From NCBI GenBank assembly GCA_003415625.1, contig PYIU01000008.1:248001-312000 (forward strand): 64,000 nucleotides of DNA, written 5' to 3'. This DNA comes from Aquanectria penicillioides (taxonomy: Eukaryota > Ascomycota > Sordariomycetes > Hypocreales > Nectriaceae). Shown here piece by piece: positions 32,564-42,536 of the stretch; within the stretch, counting starts at the first letter, position 1, and each line of letters opens with the position of its first letter. A program made the translations under genes and the position numbers. The notes under the pieces were generated by a model. That model was not told the origin of the DNA. It did no database searches and saw only the letters and a program-made list of their open reading frames with translations.

Positions 32564-34468
32564 ATGCCCCCCGCTGCTGTCGGTCGGCTCTATCGCCTAA
32601 CTGAAGGAGACTCTCGACGCTGTATTGCCTCACTTCCCCTCGCAATCACCACAGCGGCACTCCACGGGCCCCGTCTTGAGGAAGCGAGGCTTTCATATTG
32701 GAAAATGAGCCTGGAATATCCCGCAACAGAGGAAACTGTCGCCCCGGGCTCGCCGCCTTCGCCCGTCGCAAGCCGGGCCGCAGAGGGCCGCAACGGACCC
32801 CGTTCCCGCACCGGATGCTGGACTTGCAGGACAAAGAAAGTCAAATGTGACGAGGCGAAGCCCCAGTGTCTGCGATGTCTAAGGCTGAAGCTGCTGTGTG
32901 ACTACAACCCTAGGCGGAAAGCCCGCAACCAAAGACTCGAACTTCAGACCCGGAGGAGACTATCTCTGGCCGGCGACGATGCGACCCCAGCCATGTCGTT
33001 TCAAACGCTGACGGAGCATTGGTTCCAGTTACTGCGGGAACAGGACGAGTCTAGGTCCCTGTCAACTTTTTCCATGTCCATGCTGGATGCTGGAGCTTAT
33101 TCAGTGGTCCTGACTGCAGCTGACCATGAGTCGATACGTTATTTCCGGACGTCGTTTGCAAAGCTGCACCACACCAAAAACCCAGACTACTCGCTGTACT
33201 CTATCATGTTTCGCATTGCTCAGGTCAACCCAATTGTTATGCACATGATTCTAGCACTGGGGGGAAGAGAGATTGCATTTCGTCGGAACAAGCACACCGA
33301 GGAGAATCCAGTCACCGGATCGCCGCTCTGGCATTATTCAAACGCCTTGAAGATGATGGCGGACGCCGTCGGCGACCAGAACAGTGAACACCTGGATCTT
33401 GACTCAATCCATACCGCCTTGTATCTAATGCTTCTATATGAGCAAAAATACGGCGATGAAAGGTGCTCTGGTTTACGACATCACCTAAACGGTGCTGCCT
33501 TGATACTAAAACACCGATGCGGCGAGAAACTGCAACTTACATCTCCATTGTCAGCGGAACAACAAGCTCTAGTGCCGAAGGAAAATTCATTGCAGGCAAC
33601 CAGTAACAAGCGTCTTTCTCTCTACTGCGCGCGACTTCTTGTCTGGATTTCCCTCTTCGACGCCGCAGCTGCCTCTTGCGGTGTCGGAGGCGAACTGAAC
33701 GGAACCCTATACAAGTTGATGAATGGGAACAGGGCTATTGAGGGCGCAACTCATCTCCAGCCTTTGGAAAACTTTGACAAGCTGCACCGATTTTCGAACC
33801 CTCTGTACCGCACAACATGGGGCGAAAAGTATCCGCAGAGTGAGCTGCTGGACGATGTTGAAAACCGAAGCGTGTATGCTCTGCTAGGGGCGTGCACGCA
33901 ACTTCGCTTCATGATAGCACAGCTTGCAAAGCTCTACGAGTACGACGTGGCCGAGGCAAAGCAGCGTGCGTTGGCAGTCGAGCTCTCGATCCAAGACGTA
34001 AGCAACAAGTTTAGCGAGCTCATCGAGGTAGCAGCTGAGCTGTCCCTCACGACCGACAACTCGCATCGGCTCGTCGCCAACATCCGGAGCTTCGTGCCTC
34101 AGTTCTACGCCGTCATGCTTGATTTCCTTCGTCTAGTCCAGCCCGATGACGACCTAGTGCTATCTACGCGGCAGATATACGCCCTGCGTCAGATTATGAA
34201 CCTAGCATTCCAAGCCTACAAGCACGGGGGTGATGAGGCCATGGTGCAGATCGCGTGGCCCCTATTCATGGTTGCATTGGAGACGGATGACCTTGTTCAT
34301 CGGGAATGGGTCCTGGACCGGTTCGAATCAATGAGCTCGTTCGGCAAAAACTTTCAACGAGCTCGGGTATTTCTAGTGAGCGTAATTGACATCCAGAGCA
34401 GGCTAGGGAGGCGAGTGAATGTGCGGGAGCAGCTTCAGTGCGGGGAAATGGGACTCTTTGTTATCTAG
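32564..34468 (+). CDS. Zn2Cys6 fungal transcription factor (cassette B)
   Basis: A single-exon binuclear zinc-cluster regulator. The motif is CWTCRTKKVKCDEAKPQCLRC at about residues 86-106 of the longest frame, followed by a basic linker (NPRRKARNQR). The middle regulatory region follows, with NPIVMHMILALGGREIAFRR and LYLMLLYEQKYGD, and the last part is helical up to 34468. The longest frame gives 634 residues from the ATG at 32564. The ATG at 32705 (MSLEYPATEE, context AAAATGA) is a likelier true start, giving 587 residues, because the first 47 residues look like translated leader. PRSRTGC before the cluster is identical in the cassette A regulator, though that gene has introns and this one none. 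It probably controls the flanking M20 and MFS genes. Confidence 0.9.
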   Translation: MPPAAVGRLYRLTEGDSRRCIASLPLAITTAALHGPRLEEARLSYWKMSLEYPATEETVAPGSPPSPVASRAAEGRNGPRSRTGCWTCRTKKVKCDEAKPQCLRCLRLKLLCDYNPRRKARNQRLELQTRRRLSLAGDDATPAMSFQTLTEHWFQLLREQDESRSLSTFSMSMLDAGAYSVVLTAADHESIRYFRTSFAKLHHTKNPDYSLYSIMFRIAQVNPIVMHMILALGGREIAFRRNKHTEENPVTGSPLWHYSNALKMMADAVGDQNSEHLDLDSIHTALYLMLLYEQKYGDERCSGLRHHLNGAALILKHRCGEKLQLTSPLSAEQQALVPKENSLQATSNKRLSLYCARLLVWISLFDAAAASCGVGGELNGTLYKLMNGNRAIEGATHLQPLENFDKLHRFSNPLYRTTWGEKYPQSELLDDVENRSVYALLGACTQLRFMIAQLAKLYEYDVAEAKQRALAVELSIQDVSNKFSELIEVAAELSLTTDNSHRLVANIRSFVPQFYAVMLDFLRLVQPDDDLVLSTRQIYALRQIMNLAFQAYKHGGDEAMVQIAWPLFMVALETDDLVHREWVLDRFESMSSFGKNFQRARVFLVSVIDIQSRLGRRVNVREQLQCGEMGLFVI

Positions 34469-35181
34469 CGTATATGGCAGGCGTCAGGCGGGATCCTTTA
34501 TTATTGTTGTTTTAGCGAATCACTTGGTTAGGAGAATAGGTGTTGGTTCTCCTGCAATGCAGGATGTTGTTGTGCATTGAGGGGAGTGGAGAAGACATGG
34601 TTGTATTGAAAGACTCCCCCCTCGAAGCTACTAGCGTGAATGATTGGCAGTTATCACGCACTTGTCTGATAAATTGACAAATGAAAACCAATGAGGCTTG
34701 ATGACGACCTGTTTCCGTATACTTACACGACGAAGCACGGATCCAGCTCTATCCAAAAAAGGCAAACTCTCATTCACCCGTCATCCCAAGCGCTTATTTT
34801 CAAGTACGAGGTCGTCCGTCTCTGCCCATTTCTTTTCAGGTGAGAGGGAAATTGACAGCAGGATATCGGCGGTGTGTAGCATACCCGACCATCGGCTATC
34901 AGAAAGCGGCAGAGCAAGGGTAAGGCTATCTCTTATCTCCAAAACCAGGGTGGAATAGTTCAGATATCTACTGTTTCTCGAAAGCGGGCACATCCCTGTG
35001 CGGGGTAGCAACTAGTTAAGGAACGTTATTCATGTCCGAAGCTCGACATCTCGGCCGGGCTATATATAACCTTCAGTCCAACTCAAATTAATCTTTTGTT
35101 TCTCTTGCTTAGCCCAAGAGTAGGCCATAACCACATCACCAGTTTCTGGTATTTGCATTGTGCATACATCCATCTCCCACC
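34469..35181. promoter_or_regulatory. Intergenic region upstream of MFS gene B
   Basis: About 710 bases with several CGGC/GCCG triplets (ATCGGCGG at 34863, CATCGGCT at 34891, CTCGGCCGG at 35050) and a TATATATAAC box at about 35061. No gene is recognised. It holds the regulator's 3' end and the MFS promoter. Confidence 0.45.
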
Positions 35182-36987
35182 ATGTCTGAGAAACCGGCCG
35201 CTGACGGCGGCTTCCCATATGCGGATGACACGGCCAAGGACATTGGCGAATCCCCAGTGCATAGCGAAATACTCGAGCCGGCAGAAGCCAAGAGAATTTT
35301 ACGACGAATCGATATGTGGTGAGTAGTTCTCCAAGTCGCTTCATCCTAGGCCGTTTTGGGCGAATTCTATTGTTAGCAGGGAAAGCGAACTCTGCAGACC
35401 GCTAACAGGTCCCAGTCTTCTCCCAGTTATGGCCGTTTCGTACATGTTCCAGTTTCTGGACAAATCCGCACTCAGTTATACGGCCATTTTGGGCCTGAGA
35501 ACGGATTTGCACCTCAGCGGATCCGATTATTCCTGGGCTAGCAGCATTTACTACTTTGGTTACTTGGGCGCATCGTATCTGGCTGGTGCGTTGATGGTAC
35601 GATTCCCAGTCGGCAAGATGATTGCAATCTCCATGTAAGTGGTTAACCTGCTCCAAATCCAATCGCTTCGACTCTCACGCCTAACAGGGTCATTTGGGGT
35701 GCCATTTTGATGCTCACGGCGGTGGTCAACAATTCGGGCGGCCTGTTGGCCAACCGCTTCTTCTTGGGCGTCACCGAAGCCGCCATTGCTCCAGGCTTAA
35801 GCGTCATCACGTCGATGTGGTACAGACGATCGGAGCAGCCATTGCGCCACGGCGCCTGGTTCATGGGCAACACATGCGCAGGAATCTTTGGTGGCGTCGT
35901 CGGGTACGGAATCGGGCATATTCAGAGCATTGCCTCGTGGAAGGCAAGTTGGCTGGCTCATTTCACAGCGTGATTAATCTGACCTTTCCTAGGCTGTGTT
36001 CTTGATCTTTGGCGCCGTGACTGTCGCCTGGTCATTCTTCGTCTTCTTTCTGCTGCCTGACACCCCGCTCAAGGCGTGGTTCTTGAGCGCAGAGGACAGC
36101 CGAAAGGCCATTATTCGAGTCCAGGATAACATGACGGGTATCAAGAATGACAAATTCAAGTGGTATCAATTCAGGGAGGGATTGTTTGACGTGAAGGCTT
36201 GGGCGCTGCTTGTCATTCAGATGAGTGCACAGATTGCCAATGGAGGAGTGGCGAGCGTAAGAACCCGTCAGGGAAAAAATAGCAATGAGCTTCCTAGCTA
36301 ACAGGTTCACTGCAGTTCGGTTCCATTGTTATCAAGGGATTCGGCTTCAGCACGCTGAACACGCTTCTTGTGCAAATGCTGAGCTTTGTGTTTCAACTTG
36401 TCTTTGTGCTCCTCGCGGCTGGAGGAAGCACCTTGTTCGAGAATACACGTACGTATTGGATGGCATGGAACCTTGCAATCTCCATTGTGGGAGCTGCCAT
36501 GGTCCGACAAATCTCATCAGAACACATTTGGGCCCGTTTCATGGGCTACTGTCTTACCGTCGCGTACAGCGCTAATTTCCCAATGACTTTGACAATGTCT
36601 GCTGGAAACTTTGGCGGGTTTACCAAGAAAACCACCATCAACGCCATGGTATTTATTTCTTGCTACCCTGTACCACCACCCACGCAAAGTGTGCTAATTC
36701 ATCTTCAGATCTTTATTGGGTACTGTGCTGGAAACATCATCGGACCTCAGCTATTTTTTGATGACGAAGCTCCAACTTATCCTTCGGGCTTCTTGGCAAT
36801 GATGATTTGCTACTCAATCGCATTCGCGACTTGTCTCGGGCTGAGGTTTTACTTGATTTGGGAAAACCGCCGTCGCGACAAGGCCAGCCAAGATGGTAGC
36901 AACAGCGACACCCTCTCAGAGGGGATGGACGCTGGTGCAATGGACAAAACTGACAAGGAGATTCCTCAATTCCGCTACGTGTATTAG
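35182..36987 (+). CDS. MFS transporter, DAL5/allantoate-permease-like (cassette B)
   Basis: A 495-residue major facilitator in six exons: 35182-35318, 35416-35634, 35688-35943, 35993-36256, 36316-36648 and 36709-36987; the joined frame is unbroken. Motifs include CLLPVMAVSYMFQFLDKSAL, YSWASSIYYFGYLGASY, LMVRFPVGKM, WYRRSEQPLRHGAWF, LPDTPLKAWFL, GYCAGNIIGP and the terminal FRYVY. These fit the DAL5-like anion:cation symporter family at the plasma membrane. The third intron has a GC donor (GCAAGT at 35944). Four intron positions match those of the gene at 14267-16127, notably after the RIDM/KIDW block, before IWG, after ASWK and after the NGG block, which shows common descent. The cargo is unknown. 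Confidence 0.93.
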
Positions 36988-38158
36988 GGAAAGTGAGGCG
37001 GCGATGACTTCAAGTCGGCGACGAGGCCGAGGGAGTGAAGACGCGAGCGCGGGGAAGTTTGATGCAATAAGAAAAGGCCGACAGCACAGGGAAAAGGGGA
37101 CGGCGGGGTGTGGGTGTGTAGCAGCATTTTCTACGGAGTAGCCCTGTTCCTTTTCGCTTCAGAAGCTGGAAGAAATTTTAGCACGATTTTTTTCTTCTTT
37201 TAGTGCTTGGGCTCATGACTAGTGTTGAGGCGAGCTCCCGAAATCCTGACGTAGTTTTCGGCATCACTGCCCTAATAATCCAGCCAACCACTCCCCAACG
37301 ACGGAGCGAGTGTACCGGGATCCGCGCAATTGACCTTAAATTCTGGGTCCGCGAGGATTCTCAAGTATACGAGAATTCGCACCCAGCCCTATGCCGTCGT
37401 CGTGTCCATTGTTGGCCGTCTATCCGATCGCGTGATCTCCTTCCAAGGTGGGCTTGGGGGACGTTGTGCTGGCCAATCCGACGATGGCCTCATCTGCGAC
37501 GCTTCCGTGTCGTCAGTCCATCCACATCCCGCGTGGACAAAGCTGCACAAATTGTGGACAAACGTGGCTTTGTCCACGCGTTGCCGGGCCCTGGCACCGG
37601 CTGTGTGAGCCTTCTATAATAGGTGATGGCACGCATCCGCTCGGCAGCCTCTTCATCTCTGCAACGGACTATGACGAGTCCCCCCCACATCCCGTCGCGA
37701 CGGGGCCACGAGGCTTACGTGTCGCAATGGGGCACCGGCTTCCACCGACCGCTTGTGCCCCGTTTGCGGTTAAGCTTAGATTGCAAGGCAGGGCATTTCG
37801 GAGAGGCCTTCCCGGAGACGACCATACGATGTACGAATACTCGCGCTTGCGCATGATCCCCCGATGTGGCAGACGTCCCGGCAAACTGACGCCTGGTGAT
37901 GCTTTTTTCCCGCGGCCGACGCGTGGCAAGCTGCGTAGCTCTGTGTAGCTTGGCCTGGCTATGCCCAATCGAGGCCACGATAGAATTTTGTTGCCCGTTT
38001 TGACCCACCAGTGGCCCGCGATGCTCTCTCAACGGCGTCTTCGCCATGGCGGGCTCATTGTGTATAAGATGGAGCCTGGGCCGGGACCCAGGGCAGTTGA
38101 GGCCATAGGCTGTGCCAGTGATAATCTCACCAAGTAAAGCAATCGTGCATTCTTGAAC
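36988..38158. other. GC-rich intergenic region
   Basis: About 1.17 kb. Several long overlapping frames exist because the sequence is GC-rich, but none shows a domain or splice pattern. The last 150 bases should be the phosphoesterase promoter. Confidence 0.4.
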
Positions 38159-39537
38159 ATGTTGCGGATAGCCTTGACGACGCTGTTCCTTGCCGGACTC
38201 TCCCACCAGGCCGTGCTCCCTCGCGCGACCGACAATGACAGTCTCGCACCCCTAAAGTTTCACGACAACGGAACCTTTCAGATTTCCGTATTCTCAGACC
38301 TCCATTTCGGCCAAGGTTTGTTTCCCCTGCGCCGGCCAGTCGACTTGTTACTAAAACGAAGGAAACAGATGAATCGACCACTGGCCCTGCACAGGACAAG
38401 AAGTCCGTCAAGGTGATTGGTGATGTCCTGGACTTTGACCCCCCGGACCTGGTCGTTTTCAACGGCGATCTCATCAATGGAGACACGACGTACATCGAGA
38501 ACAGCACCCACTACATCGACCAGATTGTCGCGCCTTTGGTCGACCGCAATTTGACCTGGGCCTCGACGTATGGAAATCACGACCACAATTACAACATCAA
38601 CGGCAGCGGCATTTTTGAGCGCGAGCACATGTTCACAGGCGCGCGCACCAAGAACATGGTTTCCGGAACCAACGCCGGCACCACCAATTATTACCTCCCT
38701 GTTTACGGCTCCAACTGCACCACCACGAGCACTTGCACGCCCGCGCTTCTTCTGTGGTTCTTTGACAGCCGCGGCGGCTACTATTACCAGGGCAAGGCCC
38801 AGCCCAATTGGGTCGATTCAAGCGTCGTGTCGTGGTTCAACGTGACCAACACCGAGCTCGTGGCCAAGTACGGGCAGGTCATCCCGTCATTGGCCTTTGT
38901 GCACATCCCCATCAACGCGTCGTGGGCGATTCAGACCGAGGCTGGCGTGGATCCCAACTACCAGCCCGGCATCAACGACGAGCCGCCAGTGGCCCAGCAG
39001 GGTGAGGGATGGTGCAGCGATGCCGACCCGGACAAGACCTGCGTGTACGGCGGACAGGATGTGCCGTTCATGGAGGCCCTGGTCTCCATCCCCGGCATCA
39101 TCGGGCTCTTCTACGGCCACGACCACGGCAACAGCTGGTGCTACAAGTGGGACTCGCTGGTTCCGGGAATGAACATCACCGGCAACGGCATCAACCTGTG
39201 CTACGGCCAGCACTCGGGATACGGCGGCTATGGCGATTGGATTCGCGGCGCGCGCCAGATCGTCGTTACTCAATCGAAGCTGAAGAATTATGAAGTCGAT
39301 ACCCACATTCGTCTCGAGTCCGGCGACGTCGTTGGAGCTGTCTCGTTGAACTCGACCTTCAACACCGACTTCTATCCTGCCACGCCGGATACCATGACGT
39401 ACCTCAACTCGGCAAGCAGCAGTAGCAGCAGCAGCTCTTCGTCATCGGCCTCTTCTACCTTCCGCAACAGCTTACCATCCTTTTACAGTGTTGGGATCAG
39501 CATGTTTTTCGCTGGCGTTATTGTACTTGGGTTTTGA
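38159..39537 (+). CDS. Secreted, GPI-anchor-type calcineurin-like metallophosphoesterase
   Basis: A 441-residue secreted phosphoesterase in two exons (38159-38315 and 38369-39537; intron GTTTGT...ACAG). MLRIALTTLFLAGLSHQA is a signal peptide. The metal-binding blocks of the calcineurin-like fold follow in order: SDLHFGQ, FNGDLING, YGNHDHN, FVHIP and YGHDHGNSW. Several NxS/T glycosylation sites lie between them. The C terminus is a Ser-only run followed by a hydrophobic tail ending FFAGVIVLGF, the arrangement of a GPI-anchor signal, so the enzyme probably sits on the outer membrane face or wall. The nearest types are fungal acid-phosphatase or DCR2-like phosphoesterases; the substrate is unknown. 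The frame's nominal first codon two codons upstream is TTG, so the ATG at 38159 is used. Confidence 0.9.
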
Positions 39538-39919
39538 GCATGTGATTTCAACAGCATTTTAGACTTGGGATGGCGTAAGGGATAAAGGATAAAGGGAACG
39601 GGATATCATTGGGTCATGATTATGAGCGTACATACAACCATGCATTTTAGAGGATAGGGCATAGACAAATTTATTCACTGGATCCAAGGATTAAGAGTTC
39701 TATCCAATAGTGAGCTGTGTTTTTGACTGCACCGGCTGGAATTGGAAATATCAAGTATCGGGGACGGAGCCGAGACTCGAAAGAAATTTCCCAATCAGGT
39801 ATCATGCTGCGCCCCCTTCGGCTATGATGCCTGTTTGCCCAAACGACTACTGTATGCAACCGTAATCGGCCATTGAAGTTATCCTTGGTCCAGTTTTGTC
39901 CGTCTCTTTCACACCCCCT
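39538..39919. other. Convergent intergenic region
   Basis: About 380 bases between the stop codons of the phosphoesterase and the regulator. Nothing beyond 3' untranslated sequence is seen. Confidence 0.45.
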
Positions 39920-41577
39920 CTAGGGGAGAGACAGGCGGCCTGTCATCATCTTTGCGGTAAACAGTATCTGCTCCTTCAAACCCTCATCATCTAAAACCAA
40001 TCGCTCCCTTTTTAAATCCCATATGCGACAAGCTGCAATTATGTAATCCTGCTCCTCCTGACTACCAACTTCTACGGCAACAAATAACGACCCGGAAAAC
40101 AAGATCAAGGCCATCAATCCCAAGTTGTTCATGTAAGGGATAGCCTTATAAATGCGTTTCGCATATATCCGCCTCATATCGTGCAGCCCGAGATGAGATT
40201 CAAAGCCAACAATGGGTTCTATGGCTAAGAGAACGTTGTGTGCCACAATGGCCAAGGCAGCGTGTTGGAGAAAAAGCACAGCCACGATTGAGGAGGAAAA
40301 GTCGGTTCTGACGTTGATGGGAGCCTCTGGGGTTGCAAATGGTATGTCAATGATGTAGCCCATTTCCCGATATCTGGACAACGTTGTCTGGTCAAGTGTC
40401 TCTAGTTCTGCGATGAGAAGAGTGACTCTGCTATAAAGCTCTAGGGCGAGAATGCTTGAGGCTTCTGTAACCGGATCGAATAATACGCGACGCAATGTTT
40501 GACAAATATCTGGCCACTGGCTCATGTAGGTGTCGAACCGGTACATCTCACAAAGGATATCTGACGAATCGAGACCCCTTGCAATGGCCGCGTCGAGAGT
40601 GCTCTGCCACTGAGGTTCAGTGTAGAAGTTGTGGCCTCCACTGAAAAGACTATGGCTGAGCTATACAAGACATCAGCGCTACATGTTCAACAAAGGATTG
40701 GCCAATATCGACGGGAATCGAAAATTCATTACTCACCACCGCCCCAAAACACTCCAGGCTAAGGTGCACATCTAGAGGATCGTCTAGTTTTGGGGGGCCC
40801 TTCTTTTCGAGTAGAATCCTTAATCCGGCCGCATGGTTTGCATTGTTGGCCGGCCTTGCGCGGTCAAACACCATTTCAATGCTGTACAGAAGCGCCGTCG
40901 CAGCAAGAGTTTCACACCGCAGCTGGGTCTGAGGATTGTTGAGGGCAACCTGAAGGCTACGCAGTGATTTGACGTAAGTCTTTGCATCCAGTAGGTCGTC
41001 TCCATGAACGCCTCGTCGGAGGTTTGTCCAACTAGTCAGGAAGCACTCTACCCCATCTTGCAGTGCCTTACTTCCCTCTAGACGAGAGGGTATGAATCTG
41101 TGGCTCTGACCGGTCCCAAGCAGATCATATGGCGAGTTGGTTTCATTAGCGGCCAGGGCTGACGTTAGCCTGGCTGCGAGGCGTGATGCGACAGTGCTAG
41201 GAGCCGGGCGTGGGTTGCAGATGCGGAGGCGGTGAAATGTTCCTTGACCAGTTTCTGCTTGTTTTAGCTTAACCTCAACCATAGTTCCTCTCGCGGGTTG
41301 CAGATCCAGTTGAAGAGCGGCATTGTTGTCTGAGCTGGAGCGAGGAGCGCGCCCCGAGTGCGCCCCATTATGCACAAACTTGGTCGTCTTGCCAGGGCCA
41401 GAGCAGACTTGATTGGATCTGGAACATGATCCACAAGTTGGCCAATTTTCATCGCACTTGCATTGGCTCCATGTTAGCTGCTATGGCCATTATTTTTGCA
41501 TTGTTCATTTTGCTGCTGACCTTGATTTTTCTGCGTTTGCAGAACGAGCATCGATTACTTTTTGGGATTCCGGGCAT
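39920..41577 (-). CDS. Zn2Cys6 fungal transcription factor
   Basis: A zinc-cluster regulator in three exons. Exon 1 (41577-41521) encodes MPGIPKSNRCSFCKRRKIK. A 64-bp intron then splits the cluster, and exon 2 starts at 41456 with CDENWPTCGSCSRSNQVC, completing the six Cys. An intron near 40737-40662 (GTGGTG or GTGAGT donor, TATAG acceptor) leads to LSHSLFSGGHNFYTEPQWQ and the C-terminal helical region ending GRLSLP at 39920. The middle has the usual fungal-specific domain look (LRCETLAATALLYSIEMV). It stands between the phosphoesterase and a GH3 glucosidase, either of which could be a target. It has no obvious sister in this window. Confidence 0.85.
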
Positions 41578-42536
41578 CTTCAATACAGATTGATACAGAA
41601 CGAAAATGCGTTTGGTGCTTACTCTGGATGGAGACTGAAGGGAAAAACTCTGAAGGGACCAGCGGCTCACGATGTTGGTCTTGTTTCAAAAGACGTTGCA
41701 GTGCAACAACCAGCGGATTGGGGCTGAAGCGCAATCTGTTGTCATCCAGTTGTACCAACCAACAGCATGAGACGGGGATCCATATTTGTGAGCCTCAACG
41801 CAGCATCTTCCCCAAAGCAGTAAAAGTGTGGGTCTTGACTGTGCCTCACCAACATCGGATTCGCCCGGGTTATGACGTGGTGCAGGGCTGTGCGTTAAAT
41901 AACGGCGCTGTGAATGCGAACTGGTTGAGCATTTCCAGCACGTACAGCTACTAGTTGGTGTCATCAACTACCGTCGAAGTCGTCTAGATCAATCATTTTT
42001 CTTTCATTCTTAGGGCTTGTCGATAGTGAAGTCTAGACAGTTATATCTTTGATGCTCGCTGAGCGGCTTGACATCGATAAACAACAACTGAGACGTCAAA
42101 ATGACCGTTTGAAAAGAACCGCGCAAAGAAAAGTTCCATTTCAGGGAGATGATACTCAAGTTTAAAGCAGGGAAGAGAGTATTATTTTGTCGAAGATCTA
42201 GCATATTTTAGTTTACTCTCTCACTCAAGGCACGGTTTAGGTACATGTATCTGAATGGCATCTTCTTATGAACATCACCTTAACTGACGACAAACTAGCG
42301 TCTGTACATGGGTTCAAAAGTTCAAGATATGATTGATCAACTTCAATAGGATATAGCACAATTTTGTTTCTACGAAAAAATACATTCAACTTAAACGTTG
42401 CTATGTACATGCCCGCATCTCTGCTCTGATAATTTCGACATAGCAGCTCGTTCCATCTACTCTTTACCACTCAGCACACACTCACTGAATAATATCCATC
42501 ATACTCAATTTAACATCTTACTTTCCCTATTTTCCG
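41578..42536. other. Intergenic region, nothing recognised
   Basis: About 960 bases upstream of the regulator and downstream of the GH3 gene. Short frames only. It contains the regulator promoter. Confidence 0.4.

Noticed and set aside
37203..38206. Several overlapping frames of 60-166 codons on both strands
   Set aside because: GC-rich sequence opens frames by chance; there is no domain, splice pattern or start context.
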